Shown here in pieces: positions 1-4,567 of a stretch of DNA of 8,089 bases (its first letter is position 1; every line of letters starts with the position of its first letter). Under the pieces are notes generated by a model that worked only from the letters and a program-made list of their open reading frames with translations, searched no databases and had not been told where the DNA came from. The stretch lies in NCBI GenBank assembly GCA_964607575.1, contig CAZSLS010000273.1, forward strand, positions 1 to 8,089, in the 5' to 3' direction. Source of the stretch: BS750m-G57 sp964607575. Its GTDB lineage: Bacteria > Planctomycetota > Phycisphaerae > SM23-33. The translations under genes and the position numbers were made by a program.

Positions 1-2
1 CG

Positions 3-203
3 GTTTCGGACGAGCCTGTTAGCGATCAAGAAGGTAAAGAAAGCAAGAAGAAGAAAAAGGAGGTCCCCGCTCCGTTTTCTACAAAGGTCACTTTGCCCGA
101 TGGCAGGAGGATTTACCGCGAGACTATCCGTCTGATCGAGGAAGCCGAAGCCGAAGCCGCCGCGAGCCCACCAAGACGAAGAATCCCGCGGAGCCCACCG
201 TAA
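3..203 (+). CDS. C-terminal end of unrecognised lysine-rich protein (5' end outside window; probable frameshift)
   Basis: Only the end of this gene is in the window. The frame from base 3 is open to a TAA at 201-203. It reads as an acidic and basic stretch with five consecutive lysines (about residues 15-19), a more ordered segment (VTLPDGRRIYRETIRLIEEA), an EAEAEA run, then an Arg/Pro-rich tail that does not look natural. If one base is restored near 164, the frame continues as EPTKTKNPAEPTVIGEQ and stops at TAA 215-217, a far more protein-like ending. The 12-mer gcggagcccacc at 188-199 has a near copy at 162-172 lacking exactly one G, which supports a single-base deletion or read error. I do not recognise the family. 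The charged low-complexity end suggests a flexible tail. It is convergent with the PEP-CTERM remnant at 501-752. Confidence 0.55.
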   Translation, partial: VSDEPVSDQEGKESKKKKKEVPAPFSTKVTLPDGRRIYRETIRLIEEAEAEAAASPPRRRIPRSPP

Positions 204-224
204 TCGGTGAGCAGTAATCGGTGA
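200..224. repeat. Short tandem repeat at gene 3' end (GTAATCGGTGA x2)
   Basis: The 11-mer GTAATCGGTGA occurs at 200-210 and again at 214-224, a 14-bp period. Each copy contains a TAA, at 201-203 in the uncorrected frame and 215-217 in the corrected frame of the upstream gene, so the duplication gives a stop codon in either reading. It may have arisen by replication slippage. No function is evident. Confidence 0.6.
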
Positions 225-262
225 CGGAACAACAGTCTCCGTCGGCGTCGCGTTTAGCGGCA

Positions 263-298
263 GGACGGCACGTCCGCCTCGTCCCGACGCAGTCGGGA
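263..298. other. Pair of adjacent hairpins with identical GCA loops
   Basis: Two perfect small stems lie back to back: GGACG-GCA-CGTCC at 263-275 and TCCCGAC-GCA-GTCGGGA at 282-298. They follow the end of the left-hand gene, so they could help end or stabilise its transcript. There is no T-tract after either stem, so they are not textbook intrinsic terminators. They may equally be remnants of a REP-like repeat. Confidence 0.5.
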
Positions 299-404
299 AT
301 GTCGTTCGCCTCGATACGCCGCTTCTACGATTGTTCGCCAACTATCGGCCGCTGATGGCCGGGCAATACGCTTTTTGAAAAGTGAATAGGGTTTAGATTC
401 AGCT

Positions 405-468
405 CGGATATCTCACGCGATCTTCCGCGCCAACGGGCGCCCCGCGCGCTGCCCGCGTGAGATATCCG
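405..468. repeat. Perfect 15-bp inverted repeat with 34-nt spacer
   Basis: CGGATATCTCACGCG at 405-419 is the exact reverse complement of 454-468. The 34-nt spacer is very GC-rich and holds a smaller stem (GCGCC at 427-431 with GGCGC at 436-440). As RNA or extruded DNA this would form a long hairpin. It lies between two convergent 3' ends (left gene ending at 217, PEP-CTERM remnant ending at 501), a position that suits a bidirectional transcription block, although neither side has a T-tract. The other main reading is a small palindromic mobile repeat. The interval 218-500 holds nothing else I can support. Confidence 0.75.
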
Positions 469-500
469 GGTCTGGGGTCGCGTTTACCAGCGTGCAGGAG

Positions 501-752
501 CTATGCTCGCTTGCGTCGTCGGCGGAGCAGACCCAGCAGACCGACCGCGGTCAGCGCGAAGGTGCTCGGTTCGGGAATGAACGCGGCGACACCGTTGTCC
601 TTGATGGATTGAATGTCGGCTTGGCTCAGGGCCGTGTCGAACAGGGCGATTTCGTCAATCTTTCCGCCCATGGTCTCACCGTTGTTGAGGCCATTACCGC
701 CGATGTGGACCGGCGCAACGGCGCTGTAGGCGATGGTCGCCGGATAACCGGA
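501..752 (-). pseudogene. 3' remnant of a LamG-like domain PEP-CTERM protein
   Basis: The - strand from about 752 down to a TAG at 501-503 reads as the end of a concanavalin A/LamG-like domain followed by a PEP-CTERM anchor. Recognisable pieces, in order, are VHIGGNG, GGKIDEIALFDTALS and QADIQSIKDNG (the closing strand and final helix typical of LamG-type domains), then FIPEPSTF, a hydrophobic stretch ALTAVGLLGLL, and the basic tail RRRRKRA. PEP-CTERM proteins are exosortase substrates, cut and anchored at the cell surface. The gene is broken: going upstream, homology fades at about 749 and an in-frame TGA lies at 768-770. No start codon or signal peptide is present. The missing part would have carried the rest of the LamG domain and the Sec signal. 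It is oriented opposite to the intact PEP-CTERM gene at 1136. Confidence 0.8.
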
Positions 753-762
753 AGCTGGCCGT

Positions 763-771
763 CGGGGTCAG
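763..771. repeat. Copy of the dispersed CGGGGTCAG(G) motif
   Basis: CGGGGTCAG at 763-771 matches the first nine bases of the perfect copies at 3374 and 7987. It falls exactly where the LamG PEP-CTERM remnant loses its reading frame; read on the - strand its TGA (768-770) interrupts that frame. This suggests an insertion or recombination junction. Confidence 0.5.
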
Positions 772-830
772 CCCTGAATGGCACTGACATAAGCTCAATC
801 CATGCCTTCGTAAGGGGTTAATAAAACATG

Positions 831-880
831 CCCCCTGTGGCCGATGAGGTATATATCACTAAACTCTAAGCCACAGGAGG
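831..880. repeat. Imperfect 11-bp inverted repeat, possible insertion-element scar
   Basis: The segments 831-841 (CCCCCTGTGGC) and 870-880 (GCCACAGGAGG) are reverse complements with one mismatch, 28 nt apart. The heptamer GGCACTG is present in direct orientation on both sides (780-786 and 879-885). The stretch 763-890 is more AT-rich than its surroundings, codes for nothing I can support, and begins where the PEP-CTERM remnant breaks off. The likeliest reading is the leftover end of an insertion element, but no transposase fragment is visible. A simple stem-loop is the alternative. Confidence 0.35.
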
Positions 881-950
881 CACTGTTACGAGTCGTCGTC
901 TCAAGAGTGGGCTGCTGGGGAAGGCGTGACGGAATTATCTGATGTTTTGC

Positions 951-978
951 TTGATAAATCGAACGTTGCCAGTATAAT
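951..978 (+). promoter_or_regulatory. Near-consensus sigma-70 promoter of the PEP-CTERM gene
   Basis: TTGATA (951-956, five of six consensus bases) and TATAAT (973-978, six of six) are separated by 16 bp. Transcription would begin near 985, giving a leader of about 150 nt before the ATG at 1136. It is the strongest promoter match I see in the window and the local DNA is AT-rich. No operator is recognisable. Confidence 0.7.
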
Positions 979-1135
979 GTATTGGCTCGTTAATCGATCC
1001 GGCTCACTCACGCACGGATGCATGGATCAGCTTGCTTAACTATTGTCGGTGGCATGGAGGATGCTCGCTCGTATCCCCATCCACCAGGACGCGTTGGCTG
1101 GGTTCGTACAGCTTGCCCGGAACAGGAGGTCTATC

Positions 1136-2056
1136 ATGATGAACGTTCGGAGGATTCTGTTGGCAGTGACCACAATCGTCTTGTTTGCCGGTAGCAGCGT
1201 TGCCCCGCCGGCGTATGCGGCGATTGTCCCTGTGTATCAAAATGCGGAGCCCGACGCGACGTGGACGCACCAGGGCAACGGTATCTACACCGTTCCGACA
1301 TCCGCCGAGGACTACGCCAACGAGGTGTGGGAGAGGCCGATCCAGGACAACAAGTGGTTCGAGGGCGGTGGTACCAGGACCTCGGGCACCGCTAACGGCG
1401 GCGGGGAGTACTGGGCCTACGGAGATCTCAAGTCAGCCGCGTGGGGCGTGGGCGCCAGCGACGGGGCGGACTACCTGTTCGTCTTCTGGGAAGTGGTCGG
1501 CGATTTCAAGCACATCGCCGGCGAGTCTTCTTCGGTGACCGAGGAACTCAAAGGCCACTACTACTTCTACGCCGAACCGGCGAGCCATGACGCCTTCGTC
1601 GTCGAGGTGCCCGCCGGTAAGGACCTGGGGGCGTCCTACGGTTCCGGTAGCGTGAAGATATACTCCGAAGAAACCAGCGACGTCCCCGGATCATCGGATG
1701 TCACCATCACCGGGGAGGGCGGGAATGCCTTCCGCAACGTCCGGGTCAAAGGCAAGGGACGGACCAACACCTCGACCTATATCACCGAGGTCGCGGTCAA
1801 GCTCAGCGACCTTGGGCTGACCATGGCGGATTTCGAAACCGCCATCGACTACGCCTACGCCGGTGTGGCCGTCTCAAACCCGTCCGACCCAAACACCGAT
1901 CTCTTCGCCAACGACCACTACCCCGACGCGATGGGGTCCGGGCAGGAGTACGACACCGTGCTGCTGGGTGTTTCCGGTCCGCCCATTCCCGAACCGGCGA
2001 CGCTGTCGTTACTGGTCATCGGCGGATTGGCGCTGATCTGCCGGCGCAGAAGCTAA
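1136..2056 (+). CDS. Exported PEP-CTERM sorting-domain protein
   Basis: This is a 306-residue exported protein with an exosortase sorting signal. The start is ATG 1136 (a second ATG follows directly at 1139), chosen because AGGAGG at 1124-1129 sits 6 nt upstream and the residues after it form a Sec signal peptide: basic MNVRR, a hydrophobic core to about residue 22, and a likely cut after AYA at 28. A longer reading from TTG 1043 lacks a comparable ribosome site. The C-terminus is classic PEP-CTERM: P285-E286-P287, a hydrophobic helix (about 288-301), then CRRRS. The 29-280 region is acidic, rich in Gly, Ser, Tyr and Trp, and looks like a beta-sandwich; segments such as YWAYGDLKSAAWGV and DYLFVFWEVVG recall CBM9-like or other carbohydrate-binding folds, but I cannot assign a family. 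Exosortase cleavage would place it in the envelope or extracellular matrix. It has its own promoter (951-978) and is convergent with the gene at 2155. Confidence 0.9.
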   Translation: MMNVRRILLAVTTIVLFAGSSVAPPAYAAIVPVYQNAEPDATWTHQGNGIYTVPTSAEDYANEVWERPIQDNKWFEGGGTRTSGTANGGGEYWAYGDLKSAAWGVGASDGADYLFVFWEVVGDFKHIAGESSSVTEELKGHYYFYAEPASHDAFVVEVPAGKDLGASYGSGSVKIYSEETSDVPGSSDVTITGEGGNAFRNVRVKGKGRTNTSTYITEVAVKLSDLGLTMADFETAIDYAYAGVAVSNPSDPNTDLFANDHYPDAMGSGQEYDTVLLGVSGPPIPEPATLSLLVIGGLALICRRRS

Positions 2057-2092
2057 TCGCGACCGCAATGACAACGAATACCGGGGGCGTAT

Positions 2093-2126
2093 CGGTGTCA
2101 GGTTTTGAATATTAAGTTCGACCCCG
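2093..2126. repeat. GGGGTC...GACCCC-type inverted repeat between convergent genes
   Basis: CGGTGTC at 2093-2099 and GACCCCG at 2120-2126 are reverse complements with one mismatch, enclosing AGGTTTTGAATATTAAGTTC with a central AATATT. The left arm continues as CGGTGTCAGG, a one-base variant of the CGGGGTCAGG motif seen at 763, 3374 and 7987. It fills the 98-nt space between the stop codons of the PEP-CTERM gene (2056) and the PLC-like gene (2155). I believe this motif is common at gene borders and beside IS200-like (REP-associated) transposases in several environmental phyla, but that is from memory. Confidence 0.55.
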
Positions 2127-2154
2127 TCTTCTCATAATCGAGTATTGCTCCGGG

Positions 2155-3102
2155 TCAATCTCTCCAGGAATTCCAGATGTGCAGCCACACCGACATCAGG
2201 TTCCCAATGGCGTCGGCGAAAATGTCCCTGGTAATCTCGGGCAGCAACTGGTCGTTGCGTGTTTTCGGGTCGGCAAGAGGAAAGAGCTGCTGTCCGCGCC
2301 GCTTGCTCTGCAGGCACACGTCGACCATGAAGCTCATCAGCCCACCGGAGCGTATTACTTTCACCTTGACGTCCTCGCCCTTGAGGCAATCCTTCAGCCT
2401 GAAGCGGACCTCATCGGAGAGGTCCGTTTCCTCGACGCCCTCCTTGACCCAACTCCGCGGGAGGATACCTTCCTTCAGCGCGACGGGCGTGACCGCGTCG
2501 TCCCAAACGCCTTCCAGGGCAGCGTGAGCCTTTTTGTCCATGTACTCACCGGCAGGCTTGCCCGAACCTCTACGCCGACTGGGCTGTGATCCGGAAGTGT
2601 CGGAAGGCGGGTCGTCCCGCAAGTCGCAATGCATGGGCACGTGGGCGTCTGCAAGATAGTGGCTGAGCAACAGGTACTGGTAGACCATCTGCCTGAGTGT
2701 GTACTGGTCGTTGTACTCGCGAAGCAGGGCCATCGCCTTGATCTGCTGTGCGATGTGGTCGATCCGATAAGGCAGCCCGCCACCGTACCTGTAGTACCTT
2801 ACCCCGCCGCTGTCTACAAGGAATCGATCGTCTAACCCGTGGTTGGGAAACTCCGCGTCCGTAAAGAGCTTGAAGATGTGAAACGGATCGTTGTCGTGAA
2901 GGATATCGTCCGGGGCCCAACTGGCTTCCAGAATGAAATGCTTGTGGTATCGCAGGATCCGCTGGAGTTCGGTGGCTGTGCGCCGGGCCTTTGTCTTGTC
3001 GCCGCGCTGCAGGTATCTGTCTCCCTTCTTTGTGTTGTCGACGCTTTGCTTGAGCAAGTCAATAGCCTTTGCCGCCAGATAGATATGTGTATTGTGTTTC
3101 AC
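2155..3102 (-). CDS. Zinc-dependent phospholipase C / S1-P1 nuclease superfamily protein
   Basis: This 315-residue, mostly helical protein is probably a zinc-dependent phosphoesterase. The fold is suggested by the ordered metal-ligand pattern of the phospholipase C / S1-P1 family: H6 (NTHIYLAAKA), an Asp at 65 or 66 (SWAPDDI), then SHYLADAHVPMH giving H148-x3-D152-x5-H158, and HAALE giving H193-x3-E197. In Bacillus cereus PLC the matching residues are His118-x3-Asp122-x5-His128 and His142-x3-Glu146, so the spacing fits. Whether the substrate is a phospholipid or a nucleic acid cannot be told. Unlike the well-studied members, it has no signal peptide; the first residues are hydrophilic and H6 would sit in the usual N-terminal ligand position, so a cytoplasmic enzyme is likely. 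Residues 163-185 form a Ser/Arg/Gly-rich loop. The start is GTG 3102, preceded by an AAGGAAG ribosome site about 8 nt away. The promoter is at 3256-3296. The stop TGA runs into CCCGG, resembling the dispersed GGGGTCA motif. Confidence 0.75.
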   Translation of the reverse strand: MKHNTHIYLAAKAIDLLKQSVDNTKKGDRYLQRGDKTKARRTATELQRILRYHKHFILEASWAPDDILHDNDPFHIFKLFTDAEFPNHGLDDRFLVDSGGVRYYRYGGGLPYRIDHIAQQIKAMALLREYNDQYTLRQMVYQYLLLSHYLADAHVPMHCDLRDDPPSDTSGSQPSRRRGSGKPAGEYMDKKAHAALEGVWDDAVTPVALKEGILPRSWVKEGVEETDLSDEVRFRLKDCLKGEDVKVKVIRSGGLMSFMVDVCLQSKRRGQQLFPLADPKTRNDQLLPEITRDIFADAIGNLMSVWLHIWNSWRD

Positions 3103-3255
3103 GTTTCTTCTTCCTTTCGGTTCAGGATTCCGGAGATACGCCCAACTTACTGACAGGGAACATTGGGGCAGGAATCAAAATATAAAATAGCAAGTTTCGC
3201 CGGTTGAAGGCGCCGCAGGTGCAGGGTGATCTGTATATCCCGTTGAGTCGAACAG

Positions 3256-3296
3256 ATTATCGAGTGTTGTTTGGCTGGTGGCAAGGGAAAAGACTG
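3256..3296 (-). promoter_or_regulatory. Promoter of the PLC-like gene, conserved block copy 1
   Basis: On the - strand, TTGCCA (3279-3284) and GATAAT (3256-3261), each five of six from consensus, are 17 bp apart. Upstream is TTTTCCC preceded by CAGTC. Nearly the same block lies before the aldo/keto reductase (4488-4529): TTTTCCCTTGCC is identical, 12 of the 17 spacer bases agree with no gap, and the -10 differs by one base. Transcription would start near 3249, leaving a leader of about 147 nt. The interval 3103-3378 holds nothing else I can support apart from this promoter, the leader and a repeat copy at its end. Confidence 0.6.
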
Positions 3297-3373
3297 AAAA
3301 GCAGAAGCGAACATCCAGTCCGCGCGCATAATCTATCTAGAGGTCAGTAAACGGGGGCGAATTGATCGAGTCC

Positions 3374-3383
3374 CGGGGTCAGG
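3374..3383. repeat. Perfect copy of dispersed CGGGGTCAGG motif overlapping a stop codon
   Basis: CGGGGTCAGG occupies 3374-3383 and is followed by a T-run (3384-3390). Read on the - strand, its CCTGACCCCG provides the last codon position and the TGA stop (3379-3381) of the aldo/keto reductase. An identical 10-mer is at 7987-7996; near copies are at 763 and 2093. All four have the same orientation. Confidence 0.55.
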
Positions 3384-4419
3384 TTTTTTTCTTTTCTTCG
3401 ACCGGACCGTACTGTGGTCCCCACTTGGCGGCGAGTTTCCGCCCGAGTTTGGCAAGCTTCTTCCGCTCGGCGTTCGAGAGGGGTTTGAAGGCGGTGACGT
3501 GCTTGACGTTCTGACGGACCTGCTCGATGTTATGCACACCGAGGTTGACAGTGGAAACGCCCGGTACGCTCAGCCCGTAACGAATAGCCATCTCGACGTT
3601 TTCGGCGCCGACATTCGCCTTGTTCTTGGGGTCTTCCCATCTCCAGGACCACTTACCGTCTTTCTTGAGAGCCGGTCCGCCGAAAACCTTCATCGCAACA
3701 ATACCGACGTTGTGCTTGCGGGCGATGGGCAGGACGTCTTTTTCGTAACCGTAAGTGTAGTAGTCGGCGAAGTTGATCGGCACCATGAGCACGTCGACGA
3801 GACCGGTCTCGAGGAATTCGGCGACCCGCCCGGGGCGGTTGTGGGAGGTGACACCGACGAAGCGGCATTTACCGAGCTTCTTCTGCTTCAGAATGTAGGT
3901 GAAGACTCCGTCGGCCTTCCGCGATTTAGCGATGTCGCGATCGCCCAGTTGGTGGAAGTAAAGCAGGTCGACGTAGTCCGTCTTCAAGTTCTTCAGCGAT
4001 CCGGCGAACATTTCTTCGGCCTTGGCGAGGGAATCGCAATAGAGCTTCGTTCCCAGGATGATCTGCTTTCGCCTCTTTTTGATCGCCGGTCCGATACCCT
4101 CTTCGGCGTTTCCGTACCCCGGCGCGGTATCGATATAGTTGACCCCGAGGTCCAACGCCGTCTTGACAATTTCTCCGACCTGGGCGGGGCTGATCGCCAG
4201 GGACATACCGCAAGGGGCGGTTCCCAGGGCCATGGAGGTTACCTCGAGTTTGGTTCGACCGAGTACGCGGCGTGGAAGCGGCTGGCCGATTTTCGGGGCG
4301 ACTGTCTTGGCGACCGCGGAGGCTACCAGCGAAGAGGCGGCAGTGGCGCCCAGGACGGCCGCCGGGGCCTGCTTGATGAATCTTCTACGGGTTATGTCTG
4401 ACGATTGTTTCTCGGGCAT
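3379..4419 (-). CDS. Tat-exported aldo/keto reductase
   Basis: This 346-residue NAD(P)H-dependent oxidoreductase has an aldo/keto reductase TIM barrel. All four catalytic residues are visible: D97 (NYIDTAPGYG), Y102 in the same motif, K125 (ILGTKL) and H156 (LLYFHQLGD). Near the end, RYGLSVPGVSTVNLG (280-294) matches the family's cofactor-binding strand. The N-terminus is a twin-arginine signal, TRRRFIKQ (10-17), then a small hydrophobic Ala-rich stretch (18-37), so it should be exported folded with its cofactor; such Tat reductases are frequent in Planctomycetota. The substrate is unknown. The start is ATG 4419, with GGAG 6 nt upstream; the frame is open upstream to 4974 but that part overlaps the divergent HEAT gene and lacks protein character. 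There is no C-terminal ferredoxin domain, which some relatives carry. The lysine-rich end (EEKKKT) terminates inside a dispersed repeat, so the original tail may have been replaced. The promoter is at 4488-4529. Confidence 0.92.
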   Translation of the reverse strand: MPEKQSSDITRRRFIKQAPAAVLGATAASSLVASAVAKTVAPKIGQPLPRRVLGRTKLEVTSMALGTAPCGMSLAISPAQVGEIVKTALDLGVNYIDTAPGYGNAEEGIGPAIKKRRKQIILGTKLYCDSLAKAEEMFAGSLKNLKTDYVDLLYFHQLGDRDIAKSRKADGVFTYILKQKKLGKCRFVGVTSHNRPGRVAEFLETGLVDVLMVPINFADYYTYGYEKDVLPIARKHNVGIVAMKVFGGPALKKDGKWSWRWEDPKNKANVGAENVEMAIRYGLSVPGVSTVNLGVHNIEQVRQNVKHVTAFKPLSNAERKKLAKLGRKLAAKWGPQYGPVEEKKKT

Positions 4420-4487
4420 CTGTCGCTCCGTTCGGTTGCAGTGTATGGTTTGCCTGGTAGCGGTATGCGGCACGTCCCGCTGAAGAC

Positions 4488-4529
4488 ATTGTCGAGTATC
4501 GCGTGGTTGGAGGCAAGGGAAAACGACTG
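4488..4529 (-). promoter_or_regulatory. Promoter of the aldo/keto reductase, conserved block copy 2
   Basis: On the - strand, TTGCCT (4511-4516) and GACAAT (4488-4493) are 17 bp apart, each four of six from consensus. The upstream part, CAGTCGTTTTCCC, matches copy 1 at 3256-3296 except for one inserted G. Transcription would start near 4481, 62 nt before the ATG at 4419. The block lies in the 148-nt gap shared with the divergent HEAT gene; I see no equally good promoter on the + strand there. Confidence 0.5.
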
Positions 4530-4567
4530 GACGACCCAACATGCTTGTCCGATGCGCGGGAGTTGTT

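Noticed and set aside
221..355. Small GTG-started frame of 44 codons (begins VTEQQSPSASR) after the left-hand gene
   Set aside because: It has a weak ribosome site, spans the two GCA-loop hairpins and has no recognisable domain; it is in the same frame as the corrected upstream gene and may be its former extension, but I cannot support it as a gene.
492..821. 109-residue + strand frame across the PEP-CTERM remnant
   Set aside because: It is antisense to a clear - strand LamG/PEP-CTERM sequence, lacks a ribosome site and has no protein-like pattern.
1018..1197. Possible upstream reading frame (ATG 1018) overlapping the PEP-CTERM leader and start
   Set aside because: No ribosome site and no protein character; only its overlap with the leader drew attention.
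3179..3208. Alternative - strand promoter TTCAAC-18-TATATT closer to the PLC-like gene
   Set aside because: The -35 is poor and the spacing long; the conserved block at 3256-3296 is a better match, though a second start cannot be excluded.
3147..3329. 60-residue - strand frame upstream of the PLC-like gene
   Set aside because: It runs through the promoter and leader of that gene and has no ribosome site.
3499..4401. 300-residue + strand frame antisense to the aldo/keto reductase
   Set aside because: The - strand has the full catalytic tetrad and a Tat signal; the + strand translation resembles no family.
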